Positions 9,138-17,030 of a DNA stretch of 64,000 nt are shown here, piece by piece. This DNA comes from Desulfofustis limnaeus (GTDB taxonomy: Bacteria; Desulfobacterota; Desulfobulbia; Desulfobulbales; Desulfocapsaceae): the NCBI RefSeq assembly GCF_023169885.1, contig NZ_AP025516.1:558001-622000 (forward strand), read 5' to 3'. The notes beneath the pieces were generated by a model. That model worked only from the letters and a program-made list of their open reading frames with translations. It made no database searches and was not told where the DNA came from. The first letter of the stretch is position 1, and every line of letters starts with the position of its first letter. A program made the position numbers and the translations under genes.

Positions 9138-11326
9138 GCCGTATCATGCCCCATACGTCGGCGATCCATCCGGGCGGTCTGAAACTTCTCGCCGCCAACT
9201 ACCTGCACGATGTGGATCTCTCTCCGATCGATCGTGCCTGGGAGTTGGCGGTCAAGGTCCATGGCGGCTCCAAGCATTTCTCCGGTGAACCCTACCTGAT
9301 TCACGCCCTCGAGGTGGCCTCGACCCTGGCCTCGATGCACCTCGACCTTGACACCATCCTGAGCGGACTGCTGCACGGTGTACTCAAGAACGGGGTTGAG
9401 TTCGAAGAACTGGAAGAACAGTTTGGCGCCGATGTCGCCTATATCGTCGGCGGCACCACTAAAATCACTTCGGTTCAATACAACAACACGCTGACCAGCC
9501 AGGCGGAAAACGTACGGCGGATGTTACTGGCCATGGCCAAAGACATTCGCGTCCTGCTGGTACGCCTGATTGATCGTTTGCAGGATATGCTGCTGCTGGA
9601 CCTGGTCAGCCGCGACCGACAGCTGGAGGTGGCCCGGGAGACCATGGACCTCTTTGCCCCATTGGCCGGCCGTCTCGGGATCGACTGGTTGAAAAGGCAG
9701 TTGGAGGATTTTTCCTTCAAGTTTCTTTACCCCGCCGAGTACGAAGACCTCAACGAACGGCTGGAGAGTTCGTTGGAGGAACGGCAGCGCTACGTGGATG
9801 AGACCATCGCCGTCCTCTACGCCAAGCTGCGGGAGGGCAACGTTGCCCCGCTCCGTATCTTGGGACGGCCGAAACATCTTTACTCCATCTATAAAAAGCT
9901 GGTTGCGCAGAATATCCCGCTGGAGCGGGTCTATGACAAGGTTGCCTTCCGGATCATCGTCGAGACGGTCAAGGAATGCTACGAGGCGCTCGGCATCATC
10001 CATGCCAGTTGGGCGCCGGTGCCGGGTCGGATCAAGGACTTCATCTCCGTTCCCAAGGCCAACAACTACCAGTCGATGCACACCACCGTGGTCGGGCCTC
10101 GTGAGCATTTCATCGAAATCCAGATTCGTACCGAAGAGATGGACCGGGTGGCTCAGGAAGGCGTTGCCGCCCACTGGGCCTACAAGGAAGGACAAAAAGT
10201 CGACGATCGGGACGCCAAGCTGTTTCGGGAGCTGAAGAAGCTCGTCACCTCCCTGCAGGATGTGGAAGATTCACGGGAATTTCTTGAGAGTCTGCGCGGC
10301 GAGTTGCACGATCCCGAGGTCTTTGCCTTGACTCCCAACGGTGAGGTCAAGGAGCTGCCGGCGCGGAGCTGCCCCATTGATTTTGCCTACGCCGTCCACA
10401 CCGAGGTCGGCAATCATTGTGCCGGAGCCAAGGTGAACGGCCGGCTGGTCCCGCTCAAATACGAGCTGCAGAACGGCGACATTGTCGAAATCATCACCAG
10501 CCCGAATCAGCGGCCGCGTCGTGGCTGGCTGGATATGGTCAAGACCAGCCGGGCCCGGGCCCGGATCAGGTCCTGGTTGCGCCGTGAAGAAAACGAGAAG
10601 GCGCTGGCGCTTGGCCGTGAGCTATGTGAGCGCGAGCTGAAAAAGCATGACATGACCTTGAAGCGGATGGTCAAGAGCGGCCACATCAAACTGCTGCTCA
10701 AAACCTTGCGTTGCAACAGCCTGGACGACATGCTGATCAAGGTCGGTAGCGGGGCGATCACTATCCAGTCCTTGATAAAGGCGCTCAATCCGCCGGAAAT
10801 GCGCCAGGAAGCGGAAGCCGCCGTCGAGCAGATGACTCCGGAAGAGCTGGCCGCTTCCATGGTGACGCAGCAACGGGGCATCGTCAAGGGTGGGTCTGCC
10901 ATCTGCATCGACGGTATCGACGATCTGCTGGCCAAAGTCAGCCAGTGCTGTAACCCGGTACCGGGTGATCCGATTGTCGGGTTTATCACCACCGGCCGGG
11001 GGGTTTCGGTACATAAATCCGATTGCCCGAACTTGCTTAGTTCCGATCCCAAACGGTGGATCCAGGTTTATTGGAACAATCCGGAGAGCCAGCATTTCCG
11101 TGCTGAGATCCAGGTGATTACCGAGAACACCAAGGGCATCTTTGTCGATATCAGTTCGGCGGTTGGCTCGGATCAGGCCACCATCGTCGAGATAGCGGCA
11201 CACAAGACCCCGGCCGATACCGTTGAATTTTCCATCGCCTTGGAAATCAGGGATCTGGAGCACCTGCAGCTGCTGCTGAAACATCTGCGGCAGATGGATA
11301 CGGTAATCTCGGCACGGCGAGTCTAG
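9134..11326 (+). CDS. RelA/SpoT-family (p)ppGpp synthetase with degenerate hydrolase site
   Basis: Long RSH protein (730 residues) of the stringent response. Order: HD hydrolase-like domain (about 20-190), synthetase (about 230-365, with RPKHLYSIYKK, PGRIKDFISVPK, EIQIRTEEMDRVA), TGS domain (about 395-455), zinc-finger/CC region with SQCCNPVPGDP and a C-terminal ACT domain. The canonical hydrolase HD-x3-ED motif is replaced by His81-Gly82 and Lys85-Asn86, so ppGpp hydrolysis is predicted to be lost, as in RelA. The synthetase motifs look intact. GTG 9134 overlaps the proS stop; an in-frame ATG at 9146 is an alternative start. A separate SpoT-type hydrolase should exist elsewhere. Confidence 0.9.
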   Translation: MSRIMPHTSAIHPGGLKLLAANYLHDVDLSPIDRAWELAVKVHGGSKHFSGEPYLIHALEVASTLASMHLDLDTILSGLLHGVLKNGVEFEELEEQFGADVAYIVGGTTKITSVQYNNTLTSQAENVRRMLLAMAKDIRVLLVRLIDRLQDMLLLDLVSRDRQLEVARETMDLFAPLAGRLGIDWLKRQLEDFSFKFLYPAEYEDLNERLESSLEERQRYVDETIAVLYAKLREGNVAPLRILGRPKHLYSIYKKLVAQNIPLERVYDKVAFRIIVETVKECYEALGIIHASWAPVPGRIKDFISVPKANNYQSMHTTVVGPREHFIEIQIRTEEMDRVAQEGVAAHWAYKEGQKVDDRDAKLFRELKKLVTSLQDVEDSREFLESLRGELHDPEVFALTPNGEVKELPARSCPIDFAYAVHTEVGNHCAGAKVNGRLVPLKYELQNGDIVEIITSPNQRPRRGWLDMVKTSRARARIRSWLRREENEKALALGRELCERELKKHDMTLKRMVKSGHIKLLLKTLRCNSLDDMLIKVGSGAITIQSLIKALNPPEMRQEAEAAVEQMTPEELAASMVTQQRGIVKGGSAICIDGIDDLLAKVSQCCNPVPGDPIVGFITTGRGVSVHKSDCPNLLSSDPKRWIQVYWNNPESQHFRAEIQVITENTKGIFVDISSAVGSDQATIVEIAAHKTPADTVEFSIALEIRDLEHLQLLLKHLRQMDTVISARRV

Positions 11327-11361
11327 TCCGGCGATACCGGCCTGCGGATGAGGTCGAAACC

Positions 11362-11811
11362 ATGGTGGAGTGTGCGGTCTGTGGTAACGAGAGTGACGGG
11401 GATACGGTGGCCTGTCCGTTCTGCGGCGCAGATCTGCAGTCGATTGGCGCCGAGAAACGAACGCCGCAGGTGGTGCAACGGACCGTCAACCTGAAGCAGG
11501 GTCGGCCGTTGGTCGATACGGCGGTCAAGCGGATGACCAATGAGCTGGCCCAGGCAACGGCACAAAACGTCAAGGTGCTCATCCTGATCCACGGCTACGG
11601 TTCCTCCGGAAAGGGCGGCAAAATCCGTGAAGAGTGCCGCAAGATCCTGGAAGATTGGCTCCGGCAGCGGCGGCTGCGTCAGGTTATCCCCGGAGAGCAG
11701 TTCCAGCGTCGTCATGGTCCCGGCAAGGCGTTGCTACGCCGGTTTCCGCACGTGGAGACGGAGTGCCCTACTGTGTTCAATAACCCGGGGGTAACCGTTG
11801 CCGTTCTCTAA
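11362..11811 (+). CDS. Zinc-ribbon and Smr-domain protein
   Basis: 149 residues. A CxxC...CxxC zinc ribbon at the N-terminus (CAVCGNE, CPFCGAD) is followed by an Smr domain: VNLKQGRPLVDTAVKRM and the diagnostic loop LIHGYGSSGKGGKIRE. Smr domains are nucleic-acid-binding or endonuclease modules, found at the C-terminus of MutS2 or as stand-alone proteins. Here the domain is stand-alone with an added ribbon, so the substrate is unknown. It follows rel by 35 bp on the same strand. Confidence 0.8.
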   Translation: MVECAVCGNESDGDTVACPFCGADLQSIGAEKRTPQVVQRTVNLKQGRPLVDTAVKRMTNELAQATAQNVKVLILIHGYGSSGKGGKIREECRKILEDWLRQRRLRQVIPGEQFQRRHGPGKALLRRFPHVETECPTVFNNPGVTVAVL

Positions 11812-11940
11812 ATGGAGTGGAGTGTTTTTGTCCCGGTTGCTTTCTCGATCAACGCCTGCAACCGTGATTCTCTTGGCCCCCGAACCCTCATCGAGGGCTG
11901 CAACCCGCGCAGGCATGACCTGCATCTTTCAGGAGTCGTT

Positions 11941-12651
11941 ATGAAAAAACTTATCACAAGTCTGGCCTGTGGCCTGCTTCTGGTGCCGATTGCCTTTACC
12001 GGTAGTGTGGTCGCAGCCGACGATCAGCCGCTGCAGACCCAGAAAGACAAGATCAGCTACAGCATGGGTCTCGATCTGGGCAACTACCTTAACGGGCTCG
12101 GCGACAAGATTGATCTCCAAGTGCTGCAACAGGGCCTGGAAGACGGTTATCACCAAGCCGAGCCGAAGATGAGCCAAGAGGAGATCGCCGCTGCTCAGCA
12201 GGAGTTCGCTACCATCATGAAGGCGGAACAGGAGGCGAATCTGGCGCAGATTAAAGAGAAGAACGCCGCCGCCGGTCAGGCCTTTCTCGATGAGAATAAA
12301 AAGAACAACGAGGTCACGGTTACCGAGAGCGGTCTTCAGTACCAGGTAATCAAAGCCGGTGAAGGCGATAAACCGCAGGCGACCGATAAAGTGAAGGTCG
12401 ATTATGTCGGCACGCTCATCGACGGCACCGAGTTTGACAGTTCGGTCAAGCGGGGCGAACCGGCGGTCTTCACGGTCAATCAGGTGATCCCGGGCTGGAG
12501 CGAAATCCTGCAATTGATGACTGTTGGTTCCAAATACCGGGTAGTCATCCCCGCCGATCTGGCCTACGGTGAACGGGGAGCAGCCCCGGTCATCGAGCCC
12601 AATTCGGTGCTCATCTTCGATATCGAGTTACTCGGCATCGAACAGCCGTAA
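11941..12651 (+). CDS. FKBP-type peptidyl-prolyl isomerase, exported (FkpA/Mip-like)
   Basis: Periplasmic folding factor of 236 residues. A signal peptide (MKKLITSLACGLLLVP, ending near AVA-type AA at 25-27) is followed by a helical dimerisation domain (about 30-130: KISYSMGLDLGNYL, EEIAAAQQEF, AFLDENKKN) and a C-terminal FKBP domain (VKVDYVGTLIDGTEFDSS, VIPGWSEILQLM, PADLAYGERGA, LIFDIELL). ATG 11941 has an AGGAG about 6 bases upstream; an open frame extends 5' to 11812 but lacks this. It converges with the leftward DUF362 gene. Confidence 0.92.
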   Translation: MKKLITSLACGLLLVPIAFTGSVVAADDQPLQTQKDKISYSMGLDLGNYLNGLGDKIDLQVLQQGLEDGYHQAEPKMSQEEIAAAQQEFATIMKAEQEANLAQIKEKNAAAGQAFLDENKKNNEVTVTESGLQYQVIKAGEGDKPQATDKVKVDYVGTLIDGTEFDSSVKRGEPAVFTVNQVIPGWSEILQLMTVGSKYRVVIPADLAYGERGAAPVIEPNSVLIFDIELLGIEQP

Positions 12652-12679
12652 CCCCGTCCCGTAGGCACTGCCCGGCTTC

Positions 12680-13516
12680 TCAGGGGCTGGCGGTGATGTT
12701 TGCTGCTCGGATATCCAGGTGTTCGGCCTCGCCGAGCACCTGGTGGGCCATGGCGATATGGCCGATGTCCCGCCAGTCGCGGTGCAGGAGAGCTGTTCCG
12801 AAACTATCGAGGGCCACCGGGTCGTAACCTGCGGCCAGTTTGCTCACCGGCGGTTGACAGGTTGGTCCCCAGAGATGGGCTCGGGCCATGCCGACCGAGG
12901 CATCGAGGATGGAAAAATCGGGCGTGCGATATCGGTTTAGGTCGAATACTGCCTGCTGAATCCGCCGATGAAAAGCCGATTTTCCCCAGCCACCCTCCTG
13001 GTAGCGGCTCGGCGGCGCGCAGCCCATCATGTTCTTCATGGTCAGGGTGACGCCCGACAGGGAATGGGCTTTCAGGACCGGGACCGAGATCAGAAATGTT
13101 TCGAGCACCATCCGGGGCAGGTACATGTCCGGCCAGCGGCTGCATTCCGGGTTACTCATCCGGATGCACGGTTCCCGGTTCAGGTCCACGAGCCGGACGC
13201 CCGGCAGTCCTCCCAGCGGCATATAGCCGAGCCGGTCGAAGCAATGGAAGGTGTCGTAATCCAACGCGCCGGTTCCCTCCCCGATAATGATCTCCAAGTC
13301 TTCACGCCAGTCCCTCAGATAGCGCACCAGCGCCGTGATCAGGTCGGCGGGAGTGGTGATCGGCGGCTGTAGCGCCTCCACCATGTTTGGTTTGATCAAC
13401 ACCCGGCTCCGGCCGGCCAGGGCCTCGACCAGGCCGGCGGCGTCAAGCAACGGCGGTAGCACCTCCGACCAGGGGCCTGATGGCCCGCACCAGACCACCC
13501 CTTTAGGCTTGTTCAT
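12680..13516 (-). CDS. DUF362 domain protein
   Basis: 278 residues. The conserved DUF362 features are the N-terminal RVLIKPNMV block, the IIGEGTG block and the central ISVPVLKAHSLSGVTLTMKN followed by MMGCAPP. The family (often fused to ferredoxin domains) has no firmly established biochemical role; no ferredoxin domain is seen here. Its start overlaps the stop of the upstream activase gene by 14 bases, so it is translated from the same message. The neighbours suggest an anaerobic radical or ketyl-type reaction, but that is inference. Confidence 0.8.
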   Translation of the reverse strand: MNKPKGVVWCGPSGPWSEVLPPLLDAAGLVEALAGRSRVLIKPNMVEALQPPITTPADLITALVRYLRDWREDLEIIIGEGTGALDYDTFHCFDRLGYMPLGGLPGVRLVDLNREPCIRMSNPECSRWPDMYLPRMVLETFLISVPVLKAHSLSGVTLTMKNMMGCAPPSRYQEGGWGKSAFHRRIQQAVFDLNRYRTPDFSILDASVGMARAHLWGPTCQPPVSKLAAGYDPVALDSFGTALLHRDWRDIGHIAMAHQVLGEAEHLDIRAANITASP

Positions 13517-14177
13517 GGCCGATCTGCTCCAGGGGTGGATTCTCCAGGGATTGCAGCAGTCCGGTAAGCAACACCCAGCGGCCGAGTGACTCCAGGTGGC
13601 AGGGGAAGCTGGCGGTGAATAGCGGGTTGGCGCAAAGCCCGCCGGAGAGGTAGAGGCGTTTCGGCCGGCCGGCGAACTGGTAGGCGTTGAGGGCGATGCC
13701 TTTGACGAACCGGGCGACTGCCTCGGCCTCGTTGAGGCCGTTGATCACCGCGTCGAAAATATGGCTCATTCCGAGCACCCCACAGGTCACGGAGAAGGAA
13801 GAGGCGGGAACTTGCAGTAAAGAAAAATCGAGATCGTAGTAGCGCTCCAGCAGTTCAATGGTGAAGCCCATCGAGGCGCCGCACTCGGCATTCCAGCCCA
13901 TGTCCTTAACGGCGCCGTTTTCGTAGCGAACGAACTTGATGTCTCGGCTGCCGCAGTCGAGCAAGGTGAATGAGTCCTCCGCGATCAGCCGCCTGCCGCC
14001 GCGGGCCAAGGCGGTCAACTCGTTGACCGAGATGGCGGCAAAACGCTTGGCGTTATGGCCGGTGGCCAGATCGACCCGCAGGGTGCGGTCGATATCCTTG
14101 GTTCGAATGACACGAGGGGTCCCGATGTCGGTGTCGAGCAGCTTGCAATAGGACGTGCCGAAATCAGCGAGCAGCAT
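13503..14177 (-). CDS. Small HgdC/BadF-type ASKHA activase
   Basis: 224 residues resembling the ATP-dependent activators of 2-hydroxyacyl-CoA dehydratases and benzoyl-CoA reductases. Visible motifs: phosphate-1 ADFGTSYCKLLD (residues 4-15), phosphate-2 LLDCGSRDIKFV (72-83), NAECGASMG (Cys99, the place of the cluster-ligating CAAGTG cysteine) and TCGVLGMSH (Cys132, the second ligand position). YLSGGLCANPLF is the late adenosine motif. Such activators are homodimers sharing one [4Fe-4S]. I chose ATG 14177, which overlaps the upstream gene by 14 bases; a longer frame to 14342 would lie inside it. No classical dehydratase subunits are in the window. Confidence 0.75.
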   Translation of the reverse strand: MLLADFGTSYCKLLDTDIGTPRVIRTKDIDRTLRVDLATGHNAKRFAAISVNELTALARGGRRLIAEDSFTLLDCGSRDIKFVRYENGAVKDMGWNAECGASMGFTIELLERYYDLDFSLLQVPASSFSVTCGVLGMSHIFDAVINGLNEAEAVARFVKGIALNAYQFAGRPKRLYLSGGLCANPLFTASFPCHLESLGRWVLLTGLLQSLENPPLEQIGHEQA

Positions 14178-14922
14178 CGAAAACTCCCGATAATTCAAGA
14201 AAGGCCTGGATCTTCGCCTTAACGCTGCTGCTGACGGTGACGTCACAGTCGACATAAAGCGCCTGCGGATGGCGTTGAGCCAGGTGCCGGGCCAGGGCGG
14301 TCTTGGCGCAAAATGACTGGGCGAAGAAGACGGTGGGAACACGGTGATTACAGTGCTCTTCCAAGGCTAGATTATCCGGTGTCTTGTTTTCCATGCAGCG
14401 GCTCCAGCCGTACACGTGGGTGGTGTCCGGGAACAGCGACAGCAGCGAAAAATCGCGCGGCGGCACACCCCAGAAGCCGGCGGTAGGCGGACACGGCGGA
14501 TACGGCTCATGGGGGTTCGGATCGGTGACTGAAGCGGTTATCGCCGCCAACTTATCCACAAGCCCCATGCGAGTGCGGCTGACCGGGGTGCCGAAATCGA
14601 CCCGGTCCTGGTTTCTGGTCCTGATAACGGCCGTGGCCGGCAGGGAGTCCTCAAGGATGGTGGCGGTATGGAGGGCGCAATCACATTTACCCGGACCCAC
14701 GTCGATATAGATGGCGTCCAGATCGAGCGATACGGCGTTGATCACCACCGTGCGCAAAATGGCGCAGTAGACCGCCGGCAAAAAGGGAGAGGCCGCCTCG
14801 ATACTGGTCTGCACGATCGGCTCGTCCAAATCGAAGATGAGCGCCTTCTCCCGTCGCAGTCTGTCGATGACCTCCAGCGGCGGGACCCCGACAATACCGA
14901 CTCTCTGCCGGTTGCTTTCCAT
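14164..14922 (-). CDS. Unknown cysteine-containing protein, partner of the activase
   Basis: 252 residues, not recognised. It begins RVGIVGVPPLEVIDRLRRE and carries eight cysteines: 53, 80 and 82 (GKCDCAL), 144, 176 (SRCMENKT), 191, 205 (SFCAKT) and 226. There is no signal peptide or membrane helix. Its stop lies inside the start region of the activase gene, so the two are translationally coupled, which makes it the best candidate for the activase's partner or acceptor. It is shorter than known dehydratase beta subunits (about 380 residues) and I see no full match to them. Confidence 0.6.
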   Translation of the reverse strand: MESNRQRVGIVGVPPLEVIDRLRREKALIFDLDEPIVQTSIEAASPFLPAVYCAILRTVVINAVSLDLDAIYIDVGPGKCDCALHTATILEDSLPATAVIRTRNQDRVDFGTPVSRTRMGLVDKLAAITASVTDPNPHEPYPPCPPTAGFWGVPPRDFSLLSLFPDTTHVYGWSRCMENKTPDNLALEEHCNHRVPTVFFAQSFCAKTALARHLAQRHPQALYVDCDVTVSSSVKAKIQAFLELSGVFDAAR

Positions 14923-14932
14923 CTGTTTCCTG

Positions 14933-16012
14933 CTAACTATCTAGCTTCCTCAGAAGATATACGCCAATGGCGGAAAAGACGAGATGAACGGCAACCGCAG
15001 CCGACAACGGTGGCAGATAGCCGGCCTTGGCGAACGTCTGCAGCGCCCCCCAGATGCCCCAGGCGGCGAATGCCATGAAACAGCTGATGGGAATGGCGAT
15101 GGAGAGGTCTTTTCCCCACTTCTGATAAGAAAACATAAGGATCGGTAGGCCCAGGAGCAAGAGGGGCAGGCCGAGCAGCAGATAGGAGAGGCGGCTGTAT
15201 GCTTCGACCCGGGCCTCGAGCCGTTCCGATACGGTCTCCTTTCTGCCGATGTCGAAAAACAAGTCGGTCAGCGACTGTTCCGCCGACTCGTATTCCGGAA
15301 TGAGAAAATCTTCAGGGTCTTCGGGGAACTCGTAGTCGATCAAGCGGTACGAGCGGACGTGAAATGCCCCGTCTTCCTTGGTGGTGATCTGGCCCTCTTT
15401 CAGTATCCATCGGGGCGGTACCCAGTCGGCGAAGGAGGCCACCACCATCGATTTGACGTTGTAGTTCTCGTCCCAGGTCGAGTAGGAAAAATCCTTGAAG
15501 ATCATCTTCTCCTTGACCGGCCATTGAAAGGAGTAGAAACCCTCCTTGCCTTTGTAGTAGTAGCGGCCGTTGCGGAAGATGCCAAGGGGGACTTTGCCGC
15601 GCACCTGCTCGTGCCAGATGTCGTTGGTGGTGGCGATGGTCTTGGGCAGTATGGTCTGGGCCGCGGTGAGAAAGAGACCGGCGGCGATCAGGGAGCCGAT
15701 CAGGATCGGTCGGATGATCCGGCGCAGCGGGATGCCGGTGGCCTTCAGGGCGAGCAGTTCGTTGTTGTGGTTGAGCAATCCGAGTGTTACCACTCCGGAG
15801 AGCAGGATGAGGATGGGACTGAGTTGGTCGATGATAAACGGGATATTGAGCAGGAAAAATTGGACGACCAGCGATGCCGGCTTTCCTGCATCGATAAAAT
15901 GATCGTATTTCTCAAAAAAGTCGATCAGCAGGTAAAGTGCCGCGAAACCGACGGTCAGCGTTAGGAAGTGTCTGGTGTACTGGGCCAGAAGATAGCGGGT
16001 AAGCAGGTGCAT
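14933..16012 (-). CDS. lptG: LptF/LptG-type permease of the LPS export machinery
   Basis: Inner-membrane permease (359 residues) of the LptB2FG transporter that extracts lipopolysaccharide for delivery to the outer membrane. Helices cluster at the N-terminus (15-120) and C-terminus (270-355) around a periplasmic beta-jellyroll region, the YjgP/YjgQ layout. The motif NELLALKATGIPLRRI is typical. I assign LptG rather than LptF tentatively; its partner is not in the window. It lies 12 bp after fluC and 10 bp before the unknown Cys-rich gene. Confidence 0.85.
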   Translation of the reverse strand: MHLLTRYLLAQYTRHFLTLTVGFAALYLLIDFFEKYDHFIDAGKPASLVVQFFLLNIPFIIDQLSPILILLSGVVTLGLLNHNNELLALKATGIPLRRIIRPILIGSLIAAGLFLTAAQTILPKTIATTNDIWHEQVRGKVPLGIFRNGRYYYKGKEGFYSFQWPVKEKMIFKDFSYSTWDENYNVKSMVVASFADWVPPRWILKEGQITTKEDGAFHVRSYRLIDYEFPEDPEDFLIPEYESAEQSLTDLFFDIGRKETVSERLEARVEAYSRLSYLLLGLPLLLLGLPILMFSYQKWGKDLSIAIPISCFMAFAAWGIWGALQTFAKAGYLPPLSAAVAVHLVFSAIGVYLLRKLDS

Positions 16013-16024
16013 GCGGCTGAGTGA

Positions 16025-16408
16025 TCAATAGGGGCGGAGAATCTGGCTGGCGACCAGAAATCCAGCAGCGGTGAGGGCGATCCCGAATCCGTTGCTCAGT
16101 AAGATATACCACACGGCCACCATTGTCTCGCCGGATTTGAACAGTTGCACGCTTTCCCGGGAAAAAGTCGAAAAGGTGGTGAAGCCACCGAGTATTCCGG
16201 TGAAAATGAAAAGCCGAAACTCGTTGCTCAGCGGGATTCTCTCGAAATACCCCCAGAGCAGACCGATGATCAGGCAGCCCAGCAGGTTGGCGACCAGCGT
16301 CTCAAAGGGGAAGTTCGAACGGGAATAGCGTTCCACCAGGAGCGCGGTCAGGTATCGCCCCATTGAACCGAGCGCGCCGCCGAGGGCTACCGCAAAAAGT
16401 TTGGTCAT
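16025..16408 (-). CDS. fluC: Fluoride ion channel FluC (CrcB)
   Basis: 127-residue, four-helix fluoride exporter that works as a dual-topology dimer. Family motifs: GGALGSMGRYL, ETLVANLLGCLIIG and GILGGFTTFSTFSRE. ATG 16408 gives the usual length; the open frame extends to 16504 but that part has no family similarity. It heads the leftward run with lptG. I checked the upstream leader for a fluoride riboswitch and did not see its conserved core. Confidence 0.93.
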   Translation of the reverse strand: MTKLFAVALGGALGSMGRYLTALLVERYSRSNFPFETLVANLLGCLIIGLLWGYFERIPLSNEFRLFIFTGILGGFTTFSTFSRESVQLFKSGETMVAVWYILLSNGFGIALTAAGFLVASQILRPY

Positions 16409-17030
16409 GACAAAAACAGTGCCGACTTCTCTGCTTCGGACCGGCAGAAAAGAGTATCGTGGATGATTGAAACCCCTTGCATTTTCTGCACCTCTACCTA
16501 CCATTTCGTCAGGTAGTCCGTCAAGGCAAAGCGGCTCCCGAGGTTGGCCGTCACGGCGATCAGGCCGAAGAGCAGCGTTTGGAAGCGAGCCCCTACGCTG
16601 GATCTTTTAGCCGTGACGCTAAAAAAGTACGCTCAACCCGGATGAACCGGATTATTTTCTGCCGGATCCGGTAGAAGAGGCTATAAGTCTAAATATAACA
16701 AGAAGATATTTGGTTTGCCCTTGATTCCGGCGACCATTTGCACTAAGATTGATGTCGATTTGCAGTAGCTGTCCGACGTGTGTGTCTGCAGGTAGAGCTG
16801 CAGGTAGGGTGTTGGGCAGCTTTTCTGTCTCGTATCGGCGAACAACTGGCGAGGCTTTCATAAGCAGGAGGTGGCTGACGGGTACCTTCAAACAGCCCTC
16901 TGTTTGATTGATAGAGCAGAGGGATCAGATCAGGCGCGACATCGCCACCGATGTTGAGCCTGCCGGTCCGGTGGGATGAGTGTGGTCCCGACGGTAAACG
17001 GACCGGTGGTCCGGTCATCAATTTCCCACT
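16409..17030. other. Gene-poor divergent intergenic region between fluC and DHH gene
   Basis: About 620 bp with no credible gene. It must hold the promoters of the leftward fluC run and the rightward DHH gene. It contains one copy of the dispersed repeat (16553-16648) listed separately. An AT-rich stretch near 16680-16710 could hold promoter elements, but I could not assign -35/-10 boxes with confidence. Confidence 0.5.
16553..16648 (+). repeat. Dispersed repeat, copy 1
   Basis: About 96 bp that aligns with 29006-29101. Both copies share GAAGAGCAGCGTTTGGAAGCG, then a more variable middle, then AAAAAAGTACGCTCAA and CCGGATGAACC. Translation in the same frame is also similar in both (EEQRLEA ... 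KKVRS.RMN), so this could be a fragment of a coding unit as well as a DNA repeat. I do not recognise the family. Confidence 0.7.

Noticed and set aside
15359-15964. Long open frame opposite lptG
   Set aside because: Antisense shadow of a clear lptG gene, with low-complexity composition and no family features.
16409-16500. Fluoride riboswitch upstream of fluC
   Set aside because: I looked on the minus strand for the conserved GGCGATGG-like start and the CTGATG element and found neither.
16477-16674. Short open frame over the dispersed repeat
   Set aside because: No Shine-Dalgarno, and only the repeat part is shared with the other copy; treated as repeat rather than a gene.
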